Source: Arthrobacter sp. fls2-241-R2A-200 (lineage in GTDB: Bacteria; Actinomycetota; Actinomycetes; Actinomycetales; Micrococcaceae). Taken from it: DNA of 64,000 nt. The position numbers were made by a program, and so were the translations under genes. The stretch covers positions 62,001 through 126,000 of the forward strand of contig NZ_JARVRJ010000007.1 in assembly GCF_030209745.1 (NCBI RefSeq), written 5' to 3'. The notes beneath the pieces were generated by a model. That model saw nothing but the letters and a program-made list of their open reading frames with translations. It had not been told where the DNA came from and did not search any database. Within the stretch, counting starts at the first letter, position 1. Every line of letters begins with the position of its first letter. This document shows, in pieces, positions 26,249 to 34,630 of the stretch.

Positions 26249-26596
26249 ATGACAGTGAAACTCAACAAGAAGGCCTTCGAACACGCCAAACAGCTGATCG
26301 ACGACGGCAAGGTCGTCAAAGATGCCCGTGACGACTGGAGCGAGCACGCCCCGTCCACCAAGGATGAGAATTCGTTCTTGGACAAGCACGGGCATGCCGA
26401 ATACTCCAAGTGGCACCTGGGAGTGGACGACGACCACCCGGACGATCAAAAAGGGCACTACAAGTTCCCCATCGGGGACTTCAAGAAGATCCACCGCTGC
26501 GCAGTGATCTCCGCGGAGAGCCGCGCCGGCCAAAATGATTACGACGATATTCGCGCAGCCCTCGGGAAGCTGCTGGAAACGATCGACGCGGACTGA
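26249..26596 (+). CDS. conserved hypothetical protein, acidic/His-rich
   Basis: 115 aa, start MTVKLNKKAFEHAKQLIDDG after GAGGGTG. The middle is rich in Asp, His and Lys (DKHGHAEYSKWHLGVDDDHPDD), then KGHYKFPIGDFKKIHRCAVISAESRAGQ. It reads like a soluble conserved protein of actinobacteria and other bacteria of unknown role. Six bases upstream of the DHFR-like gene and probably co-transcribed with it. Confidence 0.75.
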   Translation: MTVKLNKKAFEHAKQLIDDGKVVKDARDDWSEHAPSTKDENSFLDKHGHAEYSKWHLGVDDDHPDDQKGHYKFPIGDFKKIHRCAVISAESRAGQNDYDDIRAALGKLLETIDAD

Positions 26597-26602
26597 AGCC
26601 AC

Positions 26603-27160
26603 ATGGGAAGACTCATCTACTCGGCCATCATGTCCATTGACGGTTACGTCGCGGACCGGGACGGCAAATTCGACTGGAGCGTGCCGGACGAGGAAGTGCA
26701 CCGTTTCATCAATGAACGCCAACGCCATATCCGGCACCACTTGCTCGGACGCCGCCTCTACGACGTCATGAGTGTCTGGGACACGTGGGATACCTCGTCC
26801 GAACCGCCTTTCATCGATGACTTTGCGCACCTTTGGCGCCGGGCGGAGAAGGTGGTCTTCTCGCGAACCCTGCAGGATCCGTCCACTCGCAACACCAAGA
26901 TTGAGCGGGAGTACAGGGCTGACGATGTCCGGAAACTCAAGGCGTCAGTTGCAACAGACATCTCCATCGGGGGCCCGGAACTCGCAGCCCAAGCGTTCCG
27001 TGATGGACTGATCGATGAATGCCAGTTGGTTATGGTGCCGGCCATCGTAGGTGGCGGGAAGAAGGGCTTGCCCGCAGACTTTGGTACCCGGCTGGAACTC
27101 GTTCAAGAGCGCACGTTCGGCAACGGAGCAATTTTCCTCAGGTACCGGGTGCTTAGCTGA
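26603..27160 (+). CDS. dihydrofolate reductase family protein (RibD C-terminal domain)
   Basis: 185 aa, starts MGRLIYSAIMSIDGYVADRDGKFDW, the standard opening of stand-alone RibD_C proteins (YwjB/YyaP-like). GRRLYDVMSVWDTWD, SVATDISIGGPELAAQAFRDGLIDECQLVMVPAIVGGGKKGLP complete the fold. NAD(P)H-dependent reductase of unknown substrate. It lies right behind the hypothetical gene ending at 26596 and is convergent with mscL. Confidence 0.85.
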   Translation: MGRLIYSAIMSIDGYVADRDGKFDWSVPDEEVHRFINERQRHIRHHLLGRRLYDVMSVWDTWDTSSEPPFIDDFAHLWRRAEKVVFSRTLQDPSTRNTKIEREYRADDVRKLKASVATDISIGGPELAAQAFRDGLIDECQLVMVPAIVGGGKKGLPADFGTRLELVQERTFGNGAIFLRYRVLS

Positions 27161-27205
27161 CGGTGGATCCTGCCAGTCCTGCCCATCCGGTTGCCGCGGG
27201 CCCGC

Positions 27206-27670
27206 CTAGTGGATGTGGTCGGAGCTTGGGCCTTGGCCGGAAGTGGCAGCGTGGCTGGCTTTACGGGGTTCGGCTGCGTCCTTCAACAGGTCGCGGATCT
27301 CGGCCAACAAGGCTGTGTCCGCGGGAAGGGGCTTTTCCTCCGGCTCTGCCGCGCCGAGGCGGCTTTTGACCATGGAGTTGACTTTGTTCATCGGGGCAAC
27401 GAAGACGAAGTAGACCACCGCAGCGGTAATCAGGAAGGTCACGACGGCGGTGAGGACGGCGCCGATGTTGACGAACGTGGCAGGGTTGTCCTGCCAGATC
27501 TTGAAGCCAAGGCCATCAGCCTTCATTCCGCCGGCAGCGGCTATGACGGGGTTGATGATGTTCGTTGTAAACGCGCCAACCAATGCGGTGAATGCACCAC
27601 CAATGACCACTGCAATCGCAAGTTCGATGACATTGCCGCGAAGTATGAACTCTTTGAAACCCTTAAACAT
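27206..27670 (-). CDS. mscL: large-conductance mechanosensitive channel
   Basis: 154-aa MscL: N-terminal MFKGFKEFILRGNVIELAIAVVIGGAFTALV (first helix and pore constriction), the periplasmic loop, and second helix AVVTFLITAAVVYFVFVAPMNKV, then a charged cytoplasmic tail ending with a helical segment (TALLAEIRDLLKD). It releases solutes on hypo-osmotic shock. Start ATG 27670 follows GAGGACACTCC. Confidence 0.95.
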   Translation of the reverse strand: MFKGFKEFILRGNVIELAIAVVIGGAFTALVGAFTTNIINPVIAAAGGMKADGLGFKIWQDNPATFVNIGAVLTAVVTFLITAAVVYFVFVAPMNKVNSMVKSRLGAAEPEEKPLPADTALLAEIRDLLKDAAEPRKASHAATSGQGPSSDHIH

Positions 27671-27900
27671 GGAGTGTCCTCAGATCGGGTACAGGTGTCT
27701 GGCTCAGCAGAGATCAAACTACCATTCCGGGATGTCAAAGAAGTGCGAAGCAGGGGGCGATGTGGATAAGTAAATCTGGGAGGTGTCCGCGGGTTTTGAG
27801 GGAAGAACCGTCTGCGCACCCATGCATGTATGGTTGCGCTTCTTTAAACGAACCCGCTATGGTGTGAAGCGTGTCACTCAGGTGGCGCAACGCTTTTGAT

Positions 27901-28102
27901 CTGCGGCGGGAGAGTCCTGCCGGTACATCCAGTCAGGCGCCGTAGGAGCAAATCCTCCCCGGGAATCTCTCAGGCCCATGTACCGCCGCGGCGAGGCAAC
28001 TCTGGAAAGTAGCACGGATAACCGGGCTCACCGACGGTGCAAGCAGGCATAACGTGGAAACACAGTCTGCGGAATCTCTCAGGTCCAAGACAGAGCGGGG
28101 AG
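27901..28102 (+). ncRNA. tandem glycine riboswitch (two aptamers)
   Basis: Two consecutive glycine aptamers. The first (about 27901-27992) has CGGGAGAGTCC, GGAGCAAATCCTCCCC and the conserved GGGAATCTCTCAGGCCCATGTACCG region; the second (about 27990-28102) has GGCAACTCTGGA, and GCGGAATCTCTCAGGTCCAAGACAGAG. These are the hallmarks of the gcvT-type element: two glycine pockets joined by a short linker. In other bacteria it switches on glycine cleavage genes when glycine is high. Here it sits upstream of a gcvP stub and an MTHFR-like gene. Confidence 0.92.
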
Positions 28103-28141
28103 GAACTTTTATTCATTGTGGCGCTCACTGGGCCGTGAATT

Positions 28142-28384
28142 ATGGAGTTCCTCTTGACCGTTCAATCAACCCCTACCGCCTTCGCGGACCGGCATATCGG
28201 CGCACGACGCCTGGCCGACGTCGACACTATGCTCAAGGCCATAGGGTACGACTCCGTCGACGTGGATGCTGACCGCCCTGTGAGGCCCGCTCTGCATGAA
28301 ATGACCCTACCCAAGGGTGCAAATCAGGCCACACAACGCCCGAAACAACTACGCCCGCCAGTACGCCAGCGAACCAGGACCTGA
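28142..28384 (+). pseudogene. 5' remnant of glycine dehydrogenase (gcvP)
   Basis: The first about 40 residues, MEFLLTVQSTPTAFADRHIG then ARRLADVDTMLKAIGYDSVD, match the N terminus of GcvP (P-protein, normally about 950 aa). After that the sequence turns into unrelated RP-rich residues and ends at 28384 with 80 aa. The rest of gcvP, including the pyridoxal phosphate Lys, is absent. The likely event is a deletion joining gcvP codon about 42 to sequence just before the MTHFR-like gene. The TTG at 28154 is an alternative start. Confidence 0.8.
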
Positions 28385-28387
28385 TCC

Positions 28388-29152
28388 ATGCTCCCCACCC
28401 GCGTTGAAATCATTCCCACCGACGGCGTTGTTGCCCGGGTCGCTGAAGCCCTGCCCAAGAGCACCACCATCAGTGTCACGTGCCTGCCGCACCATGGAAT
28501 TGGCCCCACTATGGGGACGGCCATCCAGCTCAGTGAACTGGGCTACGCAGCGGTGCCACACTTAGCTGCGAAGTGCCTCGATAGCCGAGCCCAGCTGCAG
28601 GGGATTCTTGGCGACTGCGCCAGTGCAGGCATCTCTGAGGTGTTTGCGATTGGCGGTGACGCGCCCCATCCGGCGGGACCGTATTCCACCGGCGTTGAAC
28701 TTGTGCGGGATATTGCAGACATCACAGGCGGGAAGATGGCGGTGGGGGTGGCAGGATACCCAGAAGGCCACCCAAACATCAACGGACTGCAGTTAGTGGA
28801 AGCCTTGGCTGCCAAACAGGAATACGCCACAAGGGTGGTGACCCAGATGTGCTTCTCGGCCAATGCGATCCACAATTATGCGGCGTTGCTCCGGCGGGAG
28901 GGAGTGCACCTTCCGGTCTGGGCCGGTGTTGCCGGGGCCGTACCTAAGACAAAGCTCATCTCGCTGGCCAGCAAGATCGGTGTGGGTTCCTCCCTGAAAT
29001 TCCTCAGCAAGAAGGGACCGCTCGCCAAGAGACTCCTGATGGGTGAGCGGTATTCACCGGATGCGCTGATACATGACTTAGCTGCGCAGCCCGGAATCGA
29101 GGGAATCCAGCTTTACAGCTTCAACTCCTTAGGCGCGGTCATTTCGGCCTAG
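28388..29152 (+). CDS. methylenetetrahydrofolate reductase family protein
   Basis: 254 aa, TIM-barrel protein of the MetF family: SVTCLPHHGIGPTMGTAIQLSELG, the DCASAGISEVFAIGGDAPHPAG strand-loop, VAGYPEGHPN, and TQMCFSANAIHNYAALLR. It is shorter than canonical MetF (about 290 aa), like relatives placed with one-carbon or O-demethylase genes. It interconverts 5,10-methylene- and 5-methyl-tetrahydrofolate with FAD in the parent family; direction here is unknown. AGGA precedes the ATG. It begins three bases after the gcvP stub, downstream of the glycine riboswitch. Confidence 0.8.
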   Translation: MLPTRVEIIPTDGVVARVAEALPKSTTISVTCLPHHGIGPTMGTAIQLSELGYAAVPHLAAKCLDSRAQLQGILGDCASAGISEVFAIGGDAPHPAGPYSTGVELVRDIADITGGKMAVGVAGYPEGHPNINGLQLVEALAAKQEYATRVVTQMCFSANAIHNYAALLRREGVHLPVWAGVAGAVPKTKLISLASKIGVGSSLKFLSKKGPLAKRLLMGERYSPDALIHDLAAQPGIEGIQLYSFNSLGAVISA

Positions 29153-29598
29153 CAGCTACTCCTTCCGCGCTCCTCCCGGACTCTCCGCGCAGCAAGGCCG
29201 GGCCTGGGGCGGTCATCCGAGCACTCGAATATACGCGCAGTTTTTGCTCAAGATCGCCACAATCTTGGCACAAGGCCTGTTCCGACCCCTGATTGGGAGG
29301 GCGATGCGTTTGTCCATTCCTTGGATTCCGTCCGTGTGGAGTTGGGGGGTATTACCCAACGGTAGCCCGGAATTGGCGGCGCTGGTCCAAGTAGTCAGTT
29401 ACATAGGACTGAGTAGTTGCATGCCGCGTATGGGTATTTTCCTGCTCTGTTCGGACGAAAAAATGGCGTACACGGAACGCTAGCCACTCGGTGCGCGCTC
29501 ACTGAACCATGGGGACATCGCTTCATCCGCCACCCTCGGCCGGATGGTTGGGAGTTGCCTGGCGGCTCCCTGGGACCGATCAACCAAGGAGTTACATC
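29153..29598. other. 446-base intergenic region before the exported-protein operon
   Basis: No gene supported. It probably holds the promoter of the operon starting at 29599. A short stem CATCCG/CGGATG (around 29523-29546) lies in the leader. I looked for a c-di-GMP riboswitch and did not find its conserved core. Confidence 0.4.
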
Positions 29599-30054
29599 AT
29601 GCGCAAACTTTCCAAGAAGAGCCGGGTCACCGCCGCAGTCGCAGGCGTCGCTTTGGTAGCGGTGGGTGGCGGAGCCGCTTACGCGTACTGGACCACCACG
29701 GGCTCCGGAACTGGAGCCGCAACCAACTCGGCCGGTGGCGGCACTGTCACCCTTCATGCGACGTTTGCGGGCGGTCTCGCACCGGGCAATCAGGTCAATG
29801 TTGCGTACACGGCGGACAACTCCACCACCTCAAGCACCGTGGTCGGTGCTCTCTCCGCTCACGTGACCACCGACGTCGCCGGTTGCCTTCCTGCCTGGTT
29901 CGATGTCACCGCCGTGACAAGCAACAGCCCGGTGGCTGCGAACTCCACCGGAACCTCTGTGGGCTCCGGTGTGCTGAAGTTTATCGACAGCACCACCGTC
30001 AACCAGGACGCCTGCAAGTCCGCCGTCGTGACAGTCAACGTCGGTAGTCTCTAG
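29599..30054 (+). CDS. exported protein with SipW-type signal peptide
   Basis: 151 aa. MRKLSKKSRVTAAVAGVALV plus AVGGGAAYAYWTTTGSGTGA is the pattern of SipW-dependent signal peptides (Gly/Ala core ending ..AYAYWT.TGSGTG). The remainder is Thr/Val/Ser-rich beta sequence (LHATFAGGLAPGNQVNVAYTADNS) with two Cys (residues near 95 and 138) that could form a disulphide. Resembles TasA/CalY-type surface fibre or small pilin-like proteins in layout, but the identity is not certain. Strong site AAGGAG before the ATG. First of four genes in a row. Confidence 0.75.
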   Translation: MRKLSKKSRVTAAVAGVALVAVGGGAAYAYWTTTGSGTGAATNSAGGGTVTLHATFAGGLAPGNQVNVAYTADNSTTSSTVVGALSAHVTTDVAGCLPAWFDVTAVTSNSPVAANSTGTSVGSGVLKFIDSTTVNQDACKSAVVTVNVGSL

Positions 30055-30152
30055 ACTCCACCGGCCGGGGACCACCCTACGAGTGGAGGTCCCCGGCACA
30101 CGCATTTCCCACATGTCCCGAATGCACAAGCTATCGTCCGAAAAGAGCCTTC

Positions 30153-31007
30153 ATGGACCGCCGGCCAGAGCGAACAGCACCCTTTCACCGAGTTGGTATC
30201 CCCCTCCGTGCGCTGCTGCTTGCACTCCTGGTCGCCGTTGTGCCGGTGGCCGCCCTCGCCGCTAGCAACGCACAGGGCAACAGCGCACAGGGCAGCACTG
30301 CGAAGGTAACCAAAGGGATCACGGTGGCCCTGACTCCTTCCAGCCGAACCGTCGACCAAGGGCAGTCGGCCAGTTTCACGGTGTCAGCGACGTCGACGGG
30401 TGGCTTCACCGGTCCTGTGACCTTCGCAGTCAGCGGACTGCCGGAAGGTGCGACAGCGAGCGCGGCGCCGGCGTCGTTGGTGCTTGCCTCCGGCAGCACC
30501 GCGCAGGCGACGCTGACTGTTTCCACAGCAACCACGACGCCGGCGACTAAGACAGACTTCACGGTGACTGGTACCAGCGGATCCACCCTGTCCAATGCGG
30601 CGCCCGGGCAGTTGCAGGTCCTGGAAGTCAAACGCACGTTCGGCCTTTCCGGCTCGGTGACCGGCCTGCTCGCGCCGGGTGTCTCGAGGTCGCTGAACCT
30701 CCAGATTTCCAATCCGCAGAACAAGAGCATCGCTGTGACAAACCTTTCCGTGGCCATCAGCCAAGTGGTCCGGACCCCCGCAGCAGTTGCGGCCAAATTA
30801 GCCTGCTCTGCTGCCGATTACAGGATCACCCAATACTCGGGGGCGTATCCGTTGACCGTGGAACCAGGCACTCGCTCACTTTCCGCCTTGGGGGTACACG
30901 AGGGGAACTGGCCGCAGATCAAAATGCTTGACACGCCCCAACTTCAGGACGGCTGCAAGGGCGCCACGGTCCAGTTCACTTTCACGGGCACCGGAGAGGC
31001 CAACTAA
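30153..31007 (+). CDS. secreted protein with Ig-like repeat
   Basis: 284 aa with a Sec signal (LRALLLALLVAVVPVAALAA) and no anchor. After it a low-complexity stretch (NAQGNSAQGSTAK), then a Ser/Thr-rich Ig-like domain (ITVALTPSSRTVDQGQSASF, GPVTFAVSGLPEGATASAAP) similar to domains in bacterial surface proteins. The C-terminal half (FGLSGSVTGLLAPGVSRSLN...) repeats the layout of the neighbouring proteins. Two Cys near residues 215 and 268. Probably co-secreted with its neighbours; ends one base before the next ATG. Confidence 0.7.
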   Translation: MDRRPERTAPFHRVGIPLRALLLALLVAVVPVAALAASNAQGNSAQGSTAKVTKGITVALTPSSRTVDQGQSASFTVSATSTGGFTGPVTFAVSGLPEGATASAAPASLVLASGSTAQATLTVSTATTTPATKTDFTVTGTSGSTLSNAAPGQLQVLEVKRTFGLSGSVTGLLAPGVSRSLNLQISNPQNKSIAVTNLSVAISQVVRTPAAVAAKLACSAADYRITQYSGAYPLTVEPGTRSLSALGVHEGNWPQIKMLDTPQLQDGCKGATVQFTFTGTGEAN

Positions 31008-31008
31008 G

Positions 31009-31518
31009 ATGACGACCCTTCGACTTCCGCGCATCCTGAGCCCAGGAAGGCTTGCACGAACGGCAGCCGCGACCGTGGTTCTTTGCATCCTCGGCGGCGC
31101 AGGATCCGCCTACGCCTACTGGGCTTCAACCGGCATCGGCGCCGGCTCGGCAGCGAACGGCACCATGCAGACCGTTACGGTGGACGCACTCGTCCCGGGC
31201 GATACCCTGCAGACCAGCCTGGTCCCTGGCGGAACCGCCGACGTCATTGTTCGGGCTACCAACCCGAACCCACAGGCGGTGACAATCTACGGCATTACAT
31301 CCAGCGGGGCCGCGACCGCCGATGGCGCACACTCCGGCTGTACAACAACGGGAGTGACATTCACGCCTCCACCTGCACCCATGGCGTCCCTGACAATTCA
31401 GGCCAACAGCTCCATCCTCGTGACGCTGCAGGGTGCCGCCAGCATGGGCACCGGTTCAATGTCCGCATGCCAAGGTGCGCAGTTCAGCATCCCCGTCACG
31501 TTGGAGGTACGCAAGTGA
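31009..31518 (+). CDS. exported protein with SipW-type signal peptide
   Basis: 169 aa. The N terminus (LARTAAATVVLCILGGAGSA then YAYWASTGIGAGSAANGTMQ) again shows the SipW-type cleavage region. The mature part is a small beta domain with two Cys (residues near 110 and 157) like the protein at 29599: DALVPGDTLQTSLVPGGTADVIVRATNPNPQAV. It overlaps the next gene by four bases (GTGA), indicating coupled translation. Confidence 0.75.
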   Translation: MTTLRLPRILSPGRLARTAAATVVLCILGGAGSAYAYWASTGIGAGSAANGTMQTVTVDALVPGDTLQTSLVPGGTADVIVRATNPNPQAVTIYGITSSGAATADGAHSGCTTTGVTFTPPPAPMASLTIQANSSILVTLQGAASMGTGSMSACQGAQFSIPVTLEVRK

Positions 31519-32777
31519 CTCGCCGCCATCACCACGATTCCGTCGGCTTTGGCAGGTGGAACCGCGTTGCCCTGATCTTGGTGGGCATCCTTTTCGTCTC
31601 ATGGGCCGGACCAGCCGCCAGCGCGTTCTGGAGTTCCGTCGGCTCCGGCTCCGGGGCCGCGAAGGCCGACGCCGTAAGCCAGGGGGCCAAACCGGCCACG
31701 GCCGTTTCAGGCACCAGCGTCACGGTTAGTTGGGCAGCCAGTGCGACGGCGGCTCAGCGGCCAGTGAGCGGGTACAGCATCGCCCGCTATGGTTCCGCGA
31801 CCGGCGGGACACGCGTTACGGCGACCGGCGCCTGCGGGACAACCGTCGTTGGCCTGAGTTGCGTGGAGAACAACGTCCCGGCCGGGACCTGGTACTACAC
31901 CGTGACCCCATTGCTCTCCCTGTGGCAGGGCGCCGAAAGCTTGCGCAGTGCTGCAACGACTCCTATCACGGATACCACGCCTCCCCTTGCTCCCGTGGTG
32001 TCAGCGCCGACTTATGTGCACCAAGGCAACGTATCCGGCGTCCCGATCAGCGGCACCGCGGAGGCCAACTCGACGGTCGTCCTGACGGTCACGGGTGGTG
32101 GGGCTCCTGCCGTGACACAAAATATCACCACCAATCCTTCGGGCGGTTGGACTGCCGTGCCGGTGGATATGACTGCTTACAGCCCGGGGACGATCTCTTA
32201 CTCCGCTACGGCTACTGACGCCGCTGGCAATACAGGACCTGCAGGTACGGCGACATCCACCAAGGACGTTTCGTCCCCGACTGTCACTGGAGTCCAGTTG
32301 AGCAACGGGGGCACCCCCAACGTCGTGGACAAGGGTGACAAGGTTGTTTTGAAGTTCTCCGAGTCACTGAGCGCTAATAGCATCTGCAGTGCCTGGACCG
32401 ACAACACGACCACCCAGACGCAAAGGGGCAACAATGCTGACCAAGTGGTGGTCACGATCAGCGCCACGGCCAGTGACAACACCTTGACCGTGTCCGGTTC
32501 TGCCTGCCCGAGCTTGAGGGTTGGAAGCGTGTCATTGGGCGCGGTCTACACCGCGACGGCATTGAGCTTTATGGGTAACGGCACGAACGCGTCCTCCCTC
32601 GTGTGGGACCCCTCGGCCAACACTCTCACCATTACCTTGGGCGCTGGTACCAGCGGCAGCAAGACTGTCACATCAGCCAACGTCTTCCCCACCTACACTC
32701 CCGCCTCCGGACTTACCGACATCGCCAGCAATCCACTGGCCACGAAGCCTGTGGCCGGAGCACCGTCGCGGTTCTAG
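31515..32777 (+). CDS. large surface protein with Ig-like/fibronectin-type domains
   Basis: 420 aa. The N terminus (MTRRHHHDSVGFGRWNRVAL) leads to a hydrophobic core and AGPAASAFWSSVGSGSGAAK, a third SipW-type site. Then a fibronectin type III-like segment (GYSIARYGSATGG), a bacterial Ig-like domain of the SbsC/Bap type (APTYVHQGNVSGVPISGTAE) and an adhesin-type C-terminal domain (VTGVQLSNGGTPNVVDKGDK). No LPXTG anchor or membrane tail seen. GTG 31515 is behind TTGGAGGT and the only start compatible with the signal peptide; the longer open frame is a shadow. Confidence 0.75.
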   Translation: MTRRHHHDSVGFGRWNRVALILVGILFVSWAGPAASAFWSSVGSGSGAAKADAVSQGAKPATAVSGTSVTVSWAASATAAQRPVSGYSIARYGSATGGTRVTATGACGTTVVGLSCVENNVPAGTWYYTVTPLLSLWQGAESLRSAATTPITDTTPPLAPVVSAPTYVHQGNVSGVPISGTAEANSTVVLTVTGGGAPAVTQNITTNPSGGWTAVPVDMTAYSPGTISYSATATDAAGNTGPAGTATSTKDVSSPTVTGVQLSNGGTPNVVDKGDKVVLKFSESLSANSICSAWTDNTTTQTQRGNNADQVVVTISATASDNTLTVSGSACPSLRVGSVSLGAVYTATALSFMGNGTNASSLVWDPSANTLTITLGAGTSGSKTVTSANVFPTYTPASGLTDIASNPLATKPVAGAPSRF

Positions 32778-32806
32778 CGACGACGCCATCCACCACGCAC
32801 TGCTTC

Positions 32807-32845
32807 ACATTTGGTGCCCCTCAGGTGATGAGGGGCACCAAATGT
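32807..32845 (+). terminator. terminator hairpin of the exported-protein operon
   Basis: Perfect 17-bp stem ACATTTGGTGCCCCTCA (32807-32823) with TGAGGGGCACCAAATGT (32829-32845), loop of five bases. It lies 30 bases after the stop of the last gene. No U tract on either strand, so it may end transcription or act as a repeat-type hairpin. Confidence 0.75.
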
Positions 32846-32883
32846 GCCCGATCCCCGGGTAGTGCAGGAGTCGAAGCGTAACC

Positions 32884-34029
32884 TTGAAAGCGGACGTCAG
32901 CGCCGCCGTCGTATGTTTGATCTTGCGACGAAAGGCGAGCCTGGTTTTGAAGGCTGTAGCGGAAATGTTCACCATGGGCCCGGCCAACAAGGACCACCAC
33001 CCGGCTCTCCGCTGTGCAGTTGGTGTGTTTGTGCCGTTGATTGCGTTGACCGTGATGGGGCGACTCGACTTGGCTGTGTTCGCCTCCTTTGGAGCGTTTA
33101 CCGGTATTTATGGGCGCAACGAGCCGCATAGCGTGCGGTTCCGCAGTCAGCTCCGCGCGGGCGGCTTCATGCTTTTGATCATGTTGTGCGCCACCCTGAT
33201 GGCCCGCTTCGCGCACGAGGTGGGAGTTAGTGGCACCGCGTACACGTGGGTTTTGACAGCAGCAACCACGGCAGTTGCGGGTGTTTGTTCCGTGGTGGTC
33301 GCTGCATGGCGTCTTCGGCCCGGGGGCTCCCTCTTTCACATTTTCGCGTTCGCGGCGATCGCTTCCATTCCGGCGCAGCCGCCGCTTTGGGAAGCGATGC
33401 TCGTGGCAGTCTCGACCACACTTTTCTGCCTCCTGGTTGGCATGTCCGCCCGGGTTCGCCGAAGCCACCGGAGCCCCTGGAAGCGGCCACCGCGAATCCG
33501 CCAAACGTCTCCCGAACGGCGTGCGATGTGGTTGGAGGGTGCCGGCTATCTTGTGGCAGCGGGGCTGGCCGGAACCATAGCGACGATAGTTGGCGAGCGG
33601 CTTGGTTTTGGGCATACATATTGGGCGATGGTGGCGGCCGTGGTGCCGCTGGTGGGCCACTCGACGCGGCACCGTGTTCGTCGGGGCGTTCAAAGAATTG
33701 CCGGGACGGTGATGGGATTGGTGATTCTTGCCGGCATCCTATGGCTGAATCCTGCACCGTGGGCGATGGTCTTGGTGATCGCCGCCTGTCAGTTCGGGGC
33801 AGAGATGTTCATAGCCCGCCAATACTTGGTCGCCCAGCTTTTCGTTACGCCCCTGGCGTTGATCGCAACGCTGTTGGCTGCTCGCGTGGACCCGGCACTG
33901 CTGCTGCGCGACCGTATCATCGAGACCGTCATCGGCGCCGCCGTCGGCGTAGCTGTGGTGGTGGCGCCCGCGGCGTGGCGCCGTGTTCGGGCCAGTCGGC
34001 CGACGCGCTCGACGTCGGCAGCTGCGTAG
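32884..34029 (+). CDS. FUSC-family membrane protein
   Basis: 381-aa protein with two blocks of membrane helices: residues about 43-185 (ALRCAVGVFVPLIALTVMGRLDLAVFASFGAFTGIYGR is the FUSC signature) and 215-365 (YWAMVAAVVPLVGHSTRHRVRRGVQRIAGTVMGLVILAGI, the repeat signature). FUSC proteins are thought to export aromatic acids or relieve acid/aromatic stress, which would suit the many aromatic pathways in the window, but no direct evidence. TTG 32884 is used; later starts are possible. Confidence 0.75.
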   Translation: MKADVSAAVVCLILRRKASLVLKAVAEMFTMGPANKDHHPALRCAVGVFVPLIALTVMGRLDLAVFASFGAFTGIYGRNEPHSVRFRSQLRAGGFMLLIMLCATLMARFAHEVGVSGTAYTWVLTAATTAVAGVCSVVVAAWRLRPGGSLFHIFAFAAIASIPAQPPLWEAMLVAVSTTLFCLLVGMSARVRRSHRSPWKRPPRIRQTSPERRAMWLEGAGYLVAAGLAGTIATIVGERLGFGHTYWAMVAAVVPLVGHSTRHRVRRGVQRIAGTVMGLVILAGILWLNPAPWAMVLVIAACQFGAEMFIARQYLVAQLFVTPLALIATLLAARVDPALLLRDRIIETVIGAAVGVAVVVAPAAWRRVRASRPTRSTSAAA

Positions 34030-34126
34030 GCGAGCCCCGAACAGGGATGAAACTGGACAGAATTGATCAGTACACATATAACTAGATAGCCAAACTACTT
34101 ATCCGGTTACTGTGTGGGAGAAGACG

Positions 34127-34573
34127 ATGACGGTCGCGCTGCGTGAACCAGGCCCCACACCGGTGGCTGAAGACCCCCTGCCAACTGTGAATTCCGATGC
34201 CAGGGAGAACTTCGGACCCGTCCATTGCGGGTCCCGGATGCGGATCACCGCGGGCGCCCTGCGGTCGACCACTCTGATCCCGCTCGAGTCGATTGGGACT
34301 ATGGATTCACTGGAAGCAGCCACGGCGGTCTGGCCGGAATGGGCCTGCGCTTGTGGTTTCCGGATGGACGTAGACGTGAGCCACCCGATGAGTGGCCTCT
34401 GGTTGGCCGCCCTCCGCTGCGAACGCCTCCAGCACGAACTGGCCCTTGCGAAGGACATGTTTGAGTTGGTCTACAATCGGGCGCTCGCCGCCGGCGTCGA
34501 ACCTTTTGCGCCATCCCAAACCGCGGCAGTTCCGGTGGGCAAAATCGAAAGCCTCGTCCCTAACGCTGGTTGA
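34127..34573 (+). CDS. hypothetical protein with HCG ... CACGF Cys motif
   Basis: 148 aa. Cys/His residues HCGSRM (residues 33-38) and CACGFRM (75-81) recall a short zinc ribbon. The protein encoded at 46745 shows the same pattern (HCGVAM ... LHCDECGFQM). Elsewhere the sequence is Ala/Leu-rich helical (LAKDMFELVYNRALAAGVEPF). ATG 34127 behind GGGAGAAGACG. No known family named. Confidence 0.65.
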   Translation: MTVALREPGPTPVAEDPLPTVNSDARENFGPVHCGSRMRITAGALRSTTLIPLESIGTMDSLEAATAVWPEWACACGFRMDVDVSHPMSGLWLAALRCERLQHELALAKDMFELVYNRALAAGVEPFAPSQTAAVPVGKIESLVPNAG

Positions 34574-34630
34574 GGCCGCTGCCGTTCGGTTCGGCGTCCG
34601 GTGAAGATCGGGCCGGTTGGCGCGACCTCC

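Noticed and set aside
27191..27769. Plus-strand open frame over mscL
   Set aside because: Antisense to mscL, which is unmistakable on the minus strand.
29244..29483. 79-codon frame before the exported-protein operon
   Set aside because: Composition is not protein-like and no start signal was seen.
29153..29598. c-di-GMP riboswitch before the surface-protein operon
   Set aside because: I looked for the conserved core (GCA-AGGG-CAAACC and GGTAGCGGGG elements) and did not find it.
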